From Actinomycetota bacterium (GTDB taxonomy: Bacteria; Actinomycetota; Actinomycetes; Streptosporangiales; Streptosporangiaceae), in NCBI GenBank assembly GCA_021324595.1, contig JAJPIV010000094.1, positions 1 through 54,382 on the forward strand: a DNA stretch of 54,382 nucleotides, in the 5' to 3' direction. Below, one piece after another: positions 29,100 through 38,129 of the stretch. The stretch's first letter is position 1; each line of letters starts with the position of its first letter. A program made the translations under genes and the position numbers. A model generated the notes under the pieces. The model saw nothing but the letters and a program-made list of their open reading frames with translations. It did no database searches and was not told the DNA's origin.

Positions 29100-30671
29100 T
29101 CACGTGCCGATGCAGGCCCCGTCCCCCGAGCGCGGGTCGGCGGCCCCGGCCAGCATGCCGTCGCCGGCGACCCGGATCACCTGGGCGTGACCGAACGACT
29201 GGTCGCCGGGCTCCCCCTGCCTCACCTGGTAGCCACGATCGCGCAGGCCCCGCGCCCAGGCGGGCGGGGCGCCGTGCTCCACGCGGACCAGCGGCGGCTC
29301 GTCGGCCTGCCAGATGTCGAAGTCGGTCGTGGGCTCCCGGCTGAGGATCCACCGCGGGGCGCCGACCGCCTCGCCCGGCGATTCCCCCAGGCGGAGCATC
29401 CGGACCAGCAGCTGCAGCAGGATCTGCGGCTGGGCATCGGCCCCCATGGTCCCGAGCACGGCATCCAGCGCCCCGCCGGGCGTGGTGACGACCACCGGCG
29501 TCAGGGTGTGCGGCGGCCGGCGGCCCGGCGCGTACTCGGCCGGGTGCCCCGGCCGGAGCGAGAAGCCCATGCCCCGGTTGTGCAGGAAGATCCCGTGCCG
29601 GGGAAGGATCAGGCGCGAGCCGAAGTCGGCGGCGTTCGACATGATCAGCGAGACGCCGCACCGGCGGGAGTCGATCGCGCACAGGTAGGTCGTCCCGCCG
29701 TCGCCGTAGACGTCCGCGAGGCCCCGGCTGGCCCGCTCGCGGATCGCCGCGGCGCGCGGGCCCAGCCGCTCCGGCGCGATCAGGGCAGTGCCGTCGGCGT
29801 GCTCGTGCAGCACGGCCGGCCGGTCGTAGGCCGCCTGCCGGGCGGCCTCGACGAGGAGGAACGCCCAGAGCTCATCGGCCGGATCGTCCGGCAGGCCCGC
29901 CTGCGCGGCGATCCAGGCACCGCCGAGCGCGAGGTAGCCCTGCGAGTTCGGCGGCACCGTCCACAGGTCGCGCCCGAACGCCTCCAGCCGCAGCGGCTCG
30001 GCCCAGTCCGCGCTGGCCCTGGCCAGGTCGGCGGCCGTGAACTCGCCCGCGCCGACCGTGAGGAGGTCCTCTCCGGCGGGCCCCAGATAGAAGCCATCCC
30101 GGCCGCGCGAGGCGATCGCCGCGAGCGCCTCGCCGACGCCGGGCAGCGCGAGCCGCCGGCCGGCGACCAGCGGGGCCGGGTCGCCGAAGGCCGCCGAGCG
30201 CTCGGCGGCGGACAGCCCGGCGCTGGCCGCGGCGAGCGTGGGCGACACCGGGAAGCCGTCCCGGGCCAGCCGCCTCGCGGGCTCCAGCAGCTCGCCGAGC
30301 GGCCGTGAGCCGAACCGCTCGTGCAGCGCCGTCAGGCCGTCCACGAACCCGGGCACCGTGACGCTGCGCACGTCCCCCTGGAACGGCATGCTGGTCGCGC
30401 CCTCGGCGCGCAGCCGTTCCGCGTCGGCGCCCGAGCCGGCCCTGCCGGAGGCGTTCAGCGCGGCGGGGGGCTCACCCGGCGGCGCGACGAGCGCGAACAT
30501 GTCGCCGCCGAGGCCGGCCATGTGCGGTCCGGTGACCGCCATCGCCGCCGCCGCCGCCACCGCCGCGTCCGCGGCGTTGCCGCCCCGCGTCAGCGCGGCC
30601 GCCCCGGCCAGGGCGGCGAGCTGGCTGGCCGCCGCGACCGCCCCGCCCGGCGCGTACCTGGTCAGGGTCAT
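29100..30671 (-). CDS. Gamma-glutamyltransferase-family Ntn hydrolase
   Basis: The 523-residue proenzyme has family blocks AALTRGGNAADAAVAAAAAM, GPHMAGLGGDMFAL and, at the expected processing site, GDGGTTYLCAIDS with nucleophile Thr327 (normal GGT has TTHYS; here TTYLC). DAQPQILLQLLVRM and GAPRWIL follow. It lacks an obvious signal peptide, unlike secreted glutathione-cleaving GGTs, and is closer in length to cytoplasmic YwrD/HpxW-type members. HpxW of Klebsiella is an oxamate amidohydrolase. Because FdrA, carbamate kinase and DUF1116 occur nearby, an amidohydrolase of an oxamate-like compound is worth considering. It follows the ABC ATPase stop by one base, the last gene of that operon. Confidence 0.8.
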   Translation of the reverse strand: MTLTRYAPGGAVAAASQLAALAGAAALTRGGNAADAAVAAAAAMAVTGPHMAGLGGDMFALVAPPGEPPAALNASGRAGSGADAERLRAEGATSMPFQGDVRSVTVPGFVDGLTALHERFGSRPLGELLEPARRLARDGFPVSPTLAAASAGLSAAERSAAFGDPAPLVAGRRLALPGVGEALAAIASRGRDGFYLGPAGEDLLTVGAGEFTAADLARASADWAEPLRLEAFGRDLWTVPPNSQGYLALGGAWIAAQAGLPDDPADELWAFLLVEAARQAAYDRPAVLHEHADGTALIAPERLGPRAAAIRERASRGLADVYGDGGTTYLCAIDSRRCGVSLIMSNAADFGSRLILPRHGIFLHNRGMGFSLRPGHPAEYAPGRRPPHTLTPVVVTTPGGALDAVLGTMGADAQPQILLQLLVRMLRLGESPGEAVGAPRWILSREPTTDFDIWQADEPPLVRVEHGAPPAWARGLRDRGYQVRQGEPGDQSFGHAQVIRVAGDGMLAGAADPRSGDGACIGT

Positions 30672-30672
30672 G

Positions 30673-31503
30673 TCAGTGCAGCACCTTGGACAGGAACGCG
30701 CGGGTCCGCTCGTGCGCGGGATTGCCGAGGACCTCTGCCGGGGGGCCGGCCTCGATGATGCGGCCGTGGTCCATCATCATCACCCGGTCCCCGACGCCGC
30801 GCGCGAAGCCCATCTCGTGCGACACGACGACCATGGTCATTCCCGTCTCGGCCAGCTCCCGCATGACCTCGAGCACCTCGCCCACCATCTCCGGGTCCAG
30901 GGCGCTGGTGGGCTCATCGAAGAGCATCAGCCTCGGGCGCATGGCCAGCGCCCGGGCGATCGCCACGCGCTGCTGCTGGCCACCGGAGAGCTGGCGGGGA
31001 TAGGCGTCCGCCTTCTCCGCGATCCCGACGCGGGCCAGCAGCTCGCGCGCGTCGGCCAGCGCCTGCCGCCTGGGCACCTTGCGGACCCGGATCGGCGCGA
31101 GCGCCACGTTCTGGATCGCGGTGAGATGGGGGAAGAGATTGAACTGCTGGAACACGAAGCCGATCTCCTGCCGCTGCCGCGCGATCTCCGCCTCCGACTC
31201 CTCGACCAGCTCTCCCCTGGCGTTCTGCCGGTAGCCGATCAGATGGCCGTTCACCAGGAGCCGCCCCCGGTCGATCCGCTCGAGATGGTTCATGCACCGC
31301 AGCAGGGTGGTCTTGCCCGAGCCCGACGGCCCGATGACGACCACGACCTCGCCGTTGCGGACCTCGAAGGAGACGCCATCCAGGACGTGGATCCTCCCGA
31401 ACCACTTGTGGATGCCCTCGCCCAGGACGACCGGCTGGCCGCCGGCCCCTGCGGCGTTGTCGCCCGCCGTGGCGCGGGCAGCCGCCGCGGAGTCCCGGGT
31501 CAC
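30673..31503 (-). CDS. Polar amino-acid-type ABC transporter ATP-binding protein
   Basis: The 276-residue ATPase has Walker [14 protein letters not shown]-loop [13 protein letters not shown], signature [15 protein letters not shown], Walker [15 protein letters not shown] and His in [10 protein letters not shown], all typical of GlnQ/HisP-type importers. A 20-residue N-terminal extension precedes the domain. GTG at 31503 overlaps the permease stop by 4 bases. It energises uptake of an amino-acid-like solute captured by the lipoprotein encoded two genes upstream. The organisation (binding protein, permease, ATPase, hydrolase) suggests that the imported solute is the hydrolase substrate or its precursor. 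Confidence 0.93.
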   Translation of the reverse strand: MTRDSAAAARATAGDNAAGAGGQPVVLGEGIHKWFGRIHVLDGVSFEVRNGEVVVVIGPSGSGKTTLLRCMNHLERIDRGRLLVNGHLIGYRQNARGELVEESEAEIARQRQEIGFVFQQFNLFPHLTAIQNVALAPIRVRKVPRRQALADARELLARVGIAEKADAYPRQLSGGQQQRVAIARALAMRPRLMLFDEPTSALDPEMVGEVLEVMRELAETGMTMVVVSHEMGFARGVGDRVMMMDHGRIIEAGPPAEVLGNPAHERTRAFLSKVLH

Positions 31504-32297
31504 CGCGCTCCCCTCAGCTGGTCCGCGGCGATGGCACCGCCGCCACCGCCGAACAGCCGCTCCCGCAGCGTGACGCGCTCTGCCACGTAGCCGCCCCGGG
31601 ACTGCAGCCGGCGCTCGATCGCGGCCTGGACGAACGACCAGGCCGTGGTCATGGCGATGTAGTAAATGGCGGCGACCAGGAAGATCTCGAACGTCCGGAA
31701 GGTCGCGGAATTGTAGTCCTGGGCGGCCAGGAACAGCTCCTGCAGCCCGATCACGCTCAGCAGCGAGGTGACCTTCAGCATGTTGTTGAACTCGTTGCCG
31801 AGCGGCGGGATCACCACGCGCATCGCCTGCGGCAGGACGACGTGGCGCATCGCCTGGCGCCGCCGCATGCCCAGCGACCCGGCGGCCTCCGCCTGGCCCC
31901 GGTCGACCGAGTCGATGGCCGCCCGCATGATCTCGGCCATGTAGGCGCCCTCGTTGATGGTCAGCGTCACGATGCCGGCCTGGACGACGCCGGGGATGGA
32001 GACCGGCCCGATCGTCACGGTGTTGAACGAGTACAGGCCGAGGGCCGACAGGCCGTCGTACACGATCACCGCCTGGACCAGCAGCGGCGTCCCGCGGATC
32101 AGCCAGATGTAGCCGCTGGCGAAGGCCCGCAGCGGCAGCCGCCGGCTGCGCCGGAAGAGCGCCAGGACCAGGCCGACGACCACGCCGAGCGCCTGGGCGA
32201 TGACCGCCAGGTAGATCGTGCGGATGGCGCCCTGCACGAACGTCGAGGGCGGGTGGAGCAGCAGGCCCTCGAAGAAGGACCAGTCGAAGTGCAGCAC
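31500..32297 (-). CDS. Polar amino-acid-type ABC transporter permease
   Basis: The 265-residue protein has about five transmembrane helices and the His/Glu/Gln-transporter block [37 protein letters not shown], and the EAA-type loop [21 protein letters not shown] shown here in part. A single permease gene implies a homodimer. GTG at 32297; 10 bp separate it from the binding-protein stop. Confidence 0.92.
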   Translation of the reverse strand: MLHFDWSFFEGLLLHPPSTFVQGAIRTIYLAVIAQALGVVVGLVLALFRRSRRLPLRAFASGYIWLIRGTPLLVQAVIVYDGLSALGLYSFNTVTIGPVSIPGVVQAGIVTLTINEGAYMAEIMRAAIDSVDRGQAEAAGSLGMRRRQAMRHVVLPQAMRVVIPPLGNEFNNMLKVTSLLSVIGLQELFLAAQDYNSATFRTFEIFLVAAIYYIAMTTAWSFVQAAIERRLQSRGGYVAERVTLRERLFGGGGGAIAADQLRGAR

Positions 32298-32307
32298 GGC
32301 GGCGGCC

Positions 32308-33162
32308 CTACTTGAGGATGTCCAGCCGCAGGCCCCACTTGATCATGATCTTCTGGTAGGTCCCGTTCCTCCGGAGGATCGCGAACGCGCGCGCGATCGC
32401 CCGGGTGAGCGCCTTGTCGGGCTTGTTGACCGCGATCCCGGTGAGGATCTGGCCGAACGGCCGGCCGGCGAACTGGAAGGTGCCCGGCGCCTTGGACATG
32501 TCGTACGAGGCCGTCTCCACGGTGGTGCCGTAGGCGGCGACGTGGCCGAGCGCCAGCTGCTCCAGCGCGTCGGAGTCGCGCAGGAACGTCTGCACCTTGA
32601 TCGGCTGCCTGCCGGCCTTGACGCAGGCCTTGCTCTGCTGCGCCAGGTAGTCCGTCACCGTGGTGCCGGTCTCGGCCGCCACCGTGAGCCCGCACAGGTC
32701 GCTGATCCCGGTGACGTGGTGAGGGTTGCCGTGCGCTACCAGCACGGCCTCGCTCGAGTACATGTAGTCGATGAAGTTCACGACCAGCCGCCGGGAGGGC
32801 TTGTCGAACAGCTGGGAGATGATCGCGTCGCAGTGGCCCGCCTGCAGGGCGGGGATGATCCCGGCGAACGCGGTGTTGACCCAGACCGGCTTCACCCCGA
32901 GCTCGGCCGCGATCGCGTTGCCGAGGTCGATGTCCGAGCCGGTCGGCGTCGTGCCGTTGGAGTAGAACTCCAGCGGCGGTGAGGAGATGTCGGAGCAGTA
33001 CCTGATCTCGCCTGGCTGCCCGAGCGCGCCCGCGGGCACCTTCACCGCGGCGGCCGGGGCCGGGCCCGATCCCCCCGCGCCGCCCGAGCAGCCCGCCACC
33101 ACCAGCCCGATCAGGGCCGCGCCGGCCGACGCCAGTGGCAGATACGACCTTGGACCGAACAT
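32308..33162 (-). CDS. ABC transporter substrate-binding lipoprotein
   Basis: The 284-residue protein has a lipoprotein signal ending in LIGLVVAGCSGG (lipobox VAGC, Cys about 25) and a type 2 periplasmic-binding fold: IRYCSDISSPPLEFYSN, GSDIDLGNAIAAELG, FAGIIPALQAGHCDAIIS and FGQILTGIAVNKPD. The segment lacks the usual Arg/Asp set I would need to call a specific amino acid, so the ligand is left open. ATG at 33162 is preceded by GGGAGGCGGG. A LacI-type palindrome 35 bp upstream suggests regulation by the adjacent LacI protein. Confidence 0.9.
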   Translation of the reverse strand: MFGPRSYLPLASAGAALIGLVVAGCSGGAGGSGPAPAAAVKVPAGALGQPGEIRYCSDISSPPLEFYSNGTTPTGSDIDLGNAIAAELGVKPVWVNTAFAGIIPALQAGHCDAIISQLFDKPSRRLVVNFIDYMYSSEAVLVAHGNPHHVTGISDLCGLTVAAETGTTVTDYLAQQSKACVKAGRQPIKVQTFLRDSDALEQLALGHVAAYGTTVETASYDMSKAPGTFQFAGRPFGQILTGIAVNKPDKALTRAIARAFAILRRNGTYQKIMIKWGLRLDILK

Positions 33163-33196
33163 GGGACCCGCCTCCCGCACCAGCAAGCGCACCGCG

Positions 33197-33214
33197 TGCC
33201 AAATCCTTTTGGCA
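33197..33214. promoter_or_regulatory. LacI-type operator candidate
   Basis: TGCCAAATCCTTTTGGCA is an 18-bp interrupted palindrome (7 of 9 positions symmetric, TGCCAAA/TTTTGGCA), the shape of LacI/GalR operators. It lies between the LacI gene and the binding-protein gene, in an AT-rich patch unlike the surrounding DNA. Confidence 0.6.
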
Positions 33215-33258
33215 GACGCTAGGCGCATCCTGGTCCGGTGTCAAGAGCGGCGGCCCGG

Positions 33259-34269
33259 TCAGCGGGCGGCCGTGGAGGCCCGCACCCGTAGCGTGGCGGT
33301 GACATAGGCGGGCGCGGTCACCGGCGTGCCGTCGAGCAGCCCGAGCAGCATCTCCACGGCGGCCCGCGCCTGCAGTTCCGGATGCAGGTCGAGCGCGGTC
33401 ATCGGCGGATCGCCGTCCCGGGCATCGGCGCAGTCGACCCCCGCGGCGAGCAGCACGTCCGCGGGGACCCGGCACCCGGCGACCCTGGCGGCCCGCAGGG
33501 CGCCGCGCACGAACCTGGCGGCGAGCACGAACACCGCGCCGGGCGGAGAGCCGCCCGTGAGCAGCCGCCGGGTCGCGTCGAACGCGCTCTGCTCCCCCGG
33601 CCGCATCGCCACGGGGACGACGAGCTCCGGGAGGCCCCGTTCCGCGACCCAGGACCGGTAGGCGGCCACCGACTGGGTGACCCAGCCCCAGTCCGACCGG
33701 GGCGCGAGCATCGCGACGGACCGGGCCCCGCGCTCGGCGAGGTGATCCAGCACCTGGCGGGTGTTCGCCTCGGCTTCGGTCGCCACGTACCACCGGTGCC
33801 CTGGCCGGCCCAGGTCGCGCTCCACCGTGACGACCGGGAGGTCCAGGTCGCGCAGCAGGGTGACCCGCGGGTCCATCGGCGACGGGTCGACCACGATCCC
33901 GCCGTCCACCGCGAGCCCGCGCAGCCCGGTCTTCGTGGTCGCCGGCGGCAGCAGGAGCAGCGCCTGCTCGCGGTCGAAGGCCGTGGCCGCGGCCACGCTC
34001 GCCAGCTTCAGGTAGAAGTCAAGGCTCAGCACCTCGTCGTTGCGCGCATCGACGCTCACGGGAAGGAGCAGGCCGACCGCGCCCGAGCGGCCGGAGCGCA
34101 GCCCGCGGGCATGGCGGTTCGCCCGGTAGCCCAGCCGCGCCACGACCTCAGCGATCCGCTCCCGGGTCGCCGGGTCCACCCGGCCCTTGTCGTTCAGCGC
34201 GTGTGACACGGTGGTCACCGACACGCCCGCCGCCCTCGCGACGTCCGCGATGGTCGGACGAGTCGCCAT
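33259..34269 (-). CDS. LacI-family transcriptional regulator
   Basis: The 336-residue protein opens with the LacI helix-turn-helix (TIADVARAAGVSVTTVSHAL, hinge GYRANRHARGLRSGRSGAVG) followed by a two-lobed ligand domain (FYLKLASVAAATAFDREQAL, GIVVDPSPMDPR, and so on). The ligand domain is related to sugar-binding proteins but several family members sense purines or other small molecules. It sits upstream of an amino-acid-type transporter and a Ntn hydrolase; the only LacI-like palindrome nearby is directly upstream of that transporter. It is separated from the glycosyltransferase stop by 65 bp, so it may start its own transcript. Confidence 0.9.
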   Translation of the reverse strand: MATRPTIADVARAAGVSVTTVSHALNDKGRVDPATRERIAEVVARLGYRANRHARGLRSGRSGAVGLLLPVSVDARNDEVLSLDFYLKLASVAAATAFDREQALLLLPPATTKTGLRGLAVDGGIVVDPSPMDPRVTLLRDLDLPVVTVERDLGRPGHRWYVATEAEANTRQVLDHLAERGARSVAMLAPRSDWGWVTQSVAAYRSWVAERGLPELVVPVAMRPGEQSAFDATRRLLTGGSPPGAVFVLAARFVRGALRAARVAGCRVPADVLLAAGVDCADARDGDPPMTALDLHPELQARAAVEMLLGLLDGTPVTAPAYVTATLRVRASTAAR

Positions 34270-34334
34270 CAGGCCCGCGTCGCAGGTAGCCGCACAGGTC
34301 AGAGGATAACCGCCCGGGTGGCTCCCGGCCGCGC

Positions 34335-35531
34335 TCAGCCGCGGGCCGGCTCCCGGGCGAGGGCCCGAGCGTAGACCAGCTCGTGCTCCCGGGCCGAGCG
34401 CTCCCAGGTGAACCCGCGGCACGCCGCCCGGCCGGCGGCGCGCAGCGCCGCGGCCAGGGCGGGGTCGTCGAGGACCGAGCCGATGGCCGCCGCCAGCGCC
34501 GCGTCGTCGCCGGCCGGCACGAGCAGCGCGTCCCGGCCCGGCACCACGAACTCCCGGAAGACCGGCAGGTCGGAGGCGACCACCGGCAGGCCGGCGCTCA
34601 TCGCCTCCAGCACCGCCAGGCCCCAGCCCTCCTTCGTGGAGGGGAACGCGAGGACGTCGGCGGCCGCGTACCAGCCGGGCAGCTGCGCGTCTGGCACGGT
34701 GCCGAGCTGGATCACGTCGGCGCCTAGCCGCAGGCCCAGCCCTGGCAGCATGGCGAGGACCCGCTCGGCGTAGGCGCGGTAGTCCTGGAAGGAGTGGCCG
34801 CCCACGACCGCGAGCACGGCCCCCCGGCCCGCGCGCTTGAGCCGGGCCACCGCCCGCACCAGCGTGTCGCTGCCCTTGCGCGGCTCGATCCCGCCCACCG
34901 ACAGGATCAGCGCCTTTCCCAGCGCGCCGGCCCTGGCCCGCAGCGAGCGGGCGAGGACCGGATCGGCGCCGCTGAAGCGCCCGGCCTCGACGCCGTTGTG
35001 GACCACGCCGGCGGTCACGCCGTGCTCCTCGAGCAGCAGCCGCCGCCAGTGCTCGCTGACCACCAGCACCCGGTCCGGCTCGGTGATCGCCTGCCGCTGG
35101 CAGTCGATCAGCGCCGGGCTGGTGAAGTCGTCGATGTGGTGGGCGGTCCTGATCACCACCGGCCGCGCCGGCGACCGCCGGGCGCCGGCCGCGCCGTCCC
35201 TGATCCGGCATGCCGCGCGCGCCGAGATGCAGTCCTGGGCGTGCAGGATCGGGTAGCCGCCGGCGTGCGCGGCGAGCCCGGCGGCCAGCGCGGCGATGCT
35301 GGCGAAGACGCGCTCCTCCAGCGTCGGCAGCGGCGGCGGGGCGGGGATGATCGTCACCGGCGCGCGCACCGGCCGGTGGAAGCCGGCGGCCGGGTCGCCG
35401 AGCGCGAACACGCGGACCTGGTTGCCGCGGGCGTGCAGCGCCTCGGCGAGCGCGAGCGTGTGGACGACCCCGCCGCGCGGCTTGACCGAGTAGGTCAGCA
35501 GCGCCACCGGCGCGGCCTGCCCGCCGGTCAC
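34335..35531 (-). CDS. Glycosyltransferase, MSMEG_0565-like family (GT4 type)
   Basis: The 398-residue GT-B enzyme opens with YSVKPRGGVVHTLALAEALH and has ILHAQDCISARAACRI, RTAHHIDDFTSPALIDCQRQ and DRVLVVSEHWRRLL, then the nucleotide-sugar region (ILSVGGIEPRKGSDTLVRA, FPSTKEGWGLAVLEAMSAGL). The N-terminal blocks are those I associate with the MSMEG_0565 family, a component of the conserved nitrogen-starvation nitrilase (nit1) gene set. GTG at 35531 overlaps the fdrA stop by 4 bases. Donor and acceptor are unknown; a small-molecule acceptor made by neighbouring enzymes is plausible. Confidence 0.82.
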   Translation of the reverse strand: MTGGQAAPVALLTYSVKPRGGVVHTLALAEALHARGNQVRVFALGDPAAGFHRPVRAPVTIIPAPPPLPTLEERVFASIAALAAGLAAHAGGYPILHAQDCISARAACRIRDGAAGARRSPARPVVIRTAHHIDDFTSPALIDCQRQAITEPDRVLVVSEHWRRLLLEEHGVTAGVVHNGVEAGRFSGADPVLARSLRARAGALGKALILSVGGIEPRKGSDTLVRAVARLKRAGRGAVLAVVGGHSFQDYRAYAERVLAMLPGLGLRLGADVIQLGTVPDAQLPGWYAAADVLAFPSTKEGWGLAVLEAMSAGLPVVASDLPVFREFVVPGRDALLVPAGDDAALAAAIGSVLDDPALAAALRAAGRAACRGFTWERSAREHELVYARALAREPARG

Positions 35532-37075
35532 CCGTGCCCGCCGGCGGCCAGGTCCGGCTGGCGCAGGGCGATCGCCGCGGCGGTGCGGGCCGCCCGGGCG
35601 GCGGTGTCGGTGACGACCACCCCTGCCTCCCGGAGCGTGGCCCGCTGCGCGTCCCAGCCCTGCGGATCGGCCCGGGTGCCCAGCACGTAGCCGACCACCG
35701 CCACGCCGGCGTCTGCCAGCTCGGCGCACGCGCCCGCGATCTGCCCCGCCGGATCGGGGTGCGACCCGTAGCCGAGCACCACGTCGAGCAGCACCACGGC
35801 CACGTCCTCCTCCCCCGCCTGGCCGCGCAGCACGTCCAGGCGCGCGGCCGGGTCGATCATCGGATGGGGCCTGCCCCGGGTGAACTCCTCCTCGCCCAGG
35901 TCCAGGCAGACGTGGGCGTGCCCGGGAGCGGGCAGGCCGAGACCGGGCCGCAGCGGCGCGTTGGAGTGGACCGGGCCGACCAGGTCACCGAGGATCACCT
36001 GCGCCTCGTAGCAGAGCGTGCCGCCGGTGAACAGGCCCCGCACCGCGGTCCTCCGGTCGGCCAGGCGGGCCGCGGCGCTCGCCGCGGCGGCGCGCAGGCC
36101 GCGGGACAGGTCGGGCACGGGGTGGCCGAGCCGCCGGGCGACCATGACCGCGCCGGCCTCCAGCGTCGGCGCCATCGGGACCCCGGCGATCCGCCCGCCC
36201 GGCGCGCTCAGCCCGATGCACGCGCCGATCAGCGGCTTGGACCGGCAGGCGCCGACCACCTCGGCCGCCACGCTCAGGTCCGGGGGCTTGGAGACCAGCA
36301 GCACGGCATCGGTGCCCGGATCAGCGTCCAGCGCGCGCAGCGCGGCCCGCGTCATCCGGCCGCCCACCGCCGCCGACAGGTCACGCCCGCCGACCCCCAC
36401 GACGTGGGATATCCCCACGCCCCACCGGTCGAGCAGGGTCATCACCTCCTGCGCGCCGGTGCCCGCCGCCGCGACCACGCCGACCCGGCCACGCCGCACG
36501 GCGTTCGCGAAGCCCAGGCCGGTGCCGCCGAGGACGGCGGTGCCCGCGCCGGGGCCCATCACGAGCCGGCCCAGCCCCTCGGCGCGCTCCTTGAGCTCCA
36601 CCTCCTCCGCGACGGGGACGTTGTCACTGAACAACAGCACGTCCAGTCCCGCGCTGAGCGCCTGGTGCGCGGCCAGCGCGGCGAACGGGCCGGGCACCGA
36701 GACCACCGCCACGTTGGCCCCGGGCAGGCGGGCGGCCGCGTCCGCGACGGTCCTCGGCGCCTCCTGCCCGGGCGATCCGGCCGGCTCGCCCGGCTCCTGC
36801 TCGCCGAAGAGCGCCGACCACCCGCGCTCGAGCGCCGCGTCGGCCGCGGCCTGGTCATCGGCGCGGGCCGCGAGCACCAGGTCGTTGGCGCCGGCGTCGC
36901 CGAGGTCGGCGGCCGGGAAGCCGGCCTCCGCCAGCTCCGCCACGCCGCCCGGCGTGGCCATCAGCGCGCTGGCCCACCGCACCCCGGCGCCGTCGCGCAT
37001 CCGCCGGGACGCGCTGAGCAGCATGAGCGAGTCACGGTAGGCGCCGGAGAACACGCGCACGCGGGCGGCGGTCAC
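35528..37075 (-). CDS. fdrA: FdrA-like protein (acyl-CoA synthetase-related subunit)
   Basis: The 515-residue protein is related to the succinyl-CoA ligase alpha fold. It contains a Rossmann-like block (NVAVVSVPGPFAALAAHQAL), FSDNVPVAEEVELKERA, RLVMGPGAGTAVLGGTGLGF, VGVVAAAGTGAQEVMTLL and VGVGGRDLSAAVGG, and a C-terminal half with GLFTGGTLCYEAQVIL and ILLDVVLGYG-like VVLLDVVLGYGSHPDP. These are the FdrA/YlbE-partner motifs. In E. coli FdrA, YlbE (DUF1116) and YlbF (DUF2877) together are reported as oxamic transcarbamylase. It is coupled by 4-base overlaps to carbamate kinase upstream and the glycosyltransferase downstream; DUF1116 is 10 kb away and DUF2877 is not seen. Confidence 0.88.
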   Translation of the reverse strand: MTAARVRVFSGAYRDSLMLLSASRRMRDGAGVRWASALMATPGGVAELAEAGFPAADLGDAGANDLVLAARADDQAAADAALERGWSALFGEQEPGEPAGSPGQEAPRTVADAAARLPGANVAVVSVPGPFAALAAHQALSAGLDVLLFSDNVPVAEEVELKERAEGLGRLVMGPGAGTAVLGGTGLGFANAVRRGRVGVVAAAGTGAQEVMTLLDRWGVGISHVVGVGGRDLSAAVGGRMTRAALRALDADPGTDAVLLVSKPPDLSVAAEVVGACRSKPLIGACIGLSAPGGRIAGVPMAPTLEAGAVMVARRLGHPVPDLSRGLRAAAASAAARLADRRTAVRGLFTGGTLCYEAQVILGDLVGPVHSNAPLRPGLGLPAPGHAHVCLDLGEEEFTRGRPHPMIDPAARLDVLRGQAGEEDVAVVLLDVVLGYGSHPDPAGQIAGACAELADAGVAVVGYVLGTRADPQGWDAQRATLREAGVVVTDTAARAARTAAAIALRQPDLAAGGHG

Positions 37076-38040
37076 CGGGACCGCCCGGCGGGCGAGGTGG
37101 CCGGCTCGATCCGGGTCCCCTGCTCCGGGCCGGTCCCGGTGACGGTCGCGGCGAGCAGGGCGGGCGTGGTGATCACGGCGAGCTGGCCGCCCTCCCGCAG
37201 GAACCGCAGCGCCGCCTCGACCTTCGGCCCCATGCTGCCGGGCGGGAACTGGCCCTCCGCCAGGTGCCGGGCGGCCTCCTCCGCGGTGACCGTGCCCAGG
37301 GCGCGCTCGCGCGGGGTGCCGAAGTCGAGCCGGACCCGGTCCACCGCGGTGACGAGCAGCAGCGCCTGCGCGCCGAGCCGCGTGGCGAGCAGGCCGGCTG
37401 CCCGGTCCTTGTCGATGACCGCCTCCGCGTATCCGGCCGGCGCCCGGCCGCCGGGCGCCGGCGCGAGCGGGACGCCGCCGCCGCCCGCCGCCACGACGAG
37501 CAGGCCCGCGTCCACCAGCGCCCGGATCGCGCGGATCTCCAGGATCTGCGCCGGCGGAGGCGACAGGACGACCCGGCGGTGACCGCGCCCGGAGTCCGGC
37601 CGCACGGTCCAGCCCCGCTCGGCGGCCAGGCGCTCGGCCTGGGCCGGGTCGAAGAACGGGCCGATGGGCTTGGTCGGTACGGCGGACGCGGGATCGGACT
37701 GGTCCACGGCGACGTGCGTGACCAGGGCGGCGGCGCTGCCCGGGCCGCGGACCTCGTCGATCGCCCGGACGATGATGCTGCCGAGCGCCCCCTGGGTCAT
37801 CGCGTTCAGGATCGCCAGGGGCTGCGCGGGCACGAGCGTCGTGGACTCCTGCTGCAGCGCCAGGTTGCCCACCTGCGGCCCGTTGCCGTGGACGAGGACC
37901 ACCCGCCAGCCCGCGGCGATGATCGCGTCCACGGACGCCGCCATCTCACGGGCATTCGCCTGCATCTCCTCGCACGTGCCGGACTCGCCGGGCCGGGTGA
38001 GCGCGTTGCCGCCGAGGGCGATCACCGCGGTCTTGGACAT
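37072..38040 (-). CDS. arcC: Carbamate kinase
   Basis: The 322-residue amino-acid-kinase-fold protein starts with TAVIALGGNALTRPG and has VLVHGNGPQVGNLALQQE, a substrate loop DPASAVPTKPIGPFF, RRVVLSPPPAQILE, VVAAGGGGVP, AVIDKDRAAGLLA and GSMGPKVEAALRFL, matching catabolic carbamate kinases. These convert carbamoyl phosphate and ADP to ATP, CO2 and ammonia. The ATG at 38040 has AAGGATCTC upstream. It leads an operon with fdrA, so its carbamoyl phosphate probably comes from FdrA/DUF1116-dependent phosphorolysis of a ureido compound rather than from arginine; no arginine deiminase or ornithine carbamoyltransferase is present. Confidence 0.93.
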   Translation of the reverse strand: MSKTAVIALGGNALTRPGESGTCEEMQANAREMAASVDAIIAAGWRVVLVHGNGPQVGNLALQQESTTLVPAQPLAILNAMTQGALGSIIVRAIDEVRGPGSAAALVTHVAVDQSDPASAVPTKPIGPFFDPAQAERLAAERGWTVRPDSGRGHRRVVLSPPPAQILEIRAIRALVDAGLLVVAAGGGGVPLAPAPGGRAPAGYAEAVIDKDRAAGLLATRLGAQALLLVTAVDRVRLDFGTPRERALGTVTAEEAARHLAEGQFPPGSMGPKVEAALRFLREGGQLAVITTPALLAATVTGTGPEQGTRIEPATSPAGRSR

Positions 38041-38083
38041 GAGATCCTTATCGGTGGCTGGGCGGGCGAACCCGAGTAGCATA

Positions 38084-38109
38084 GGTAACGATTCGTTTCG
38101 AATAGTAAA
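38084..38109. promoter_or_regulatory. Palindromic motif between carbamate kinase and the rightward genes (copy 1)
   Basis: An AT-rich patch contains the perfect interrupted palindrome ATTCGTTTCGAAT (38091-38103) preceded by GGTAACG. A related sequence with 18 of 26 identical positions occurs at 38998-39023, before the radical SAM gene. It is a candidate shared operator in the divergent promoter region. Confidence 0.45.
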
Positions 38110-38129
38110 CGCGGGGGGCGAAGGGCGCA

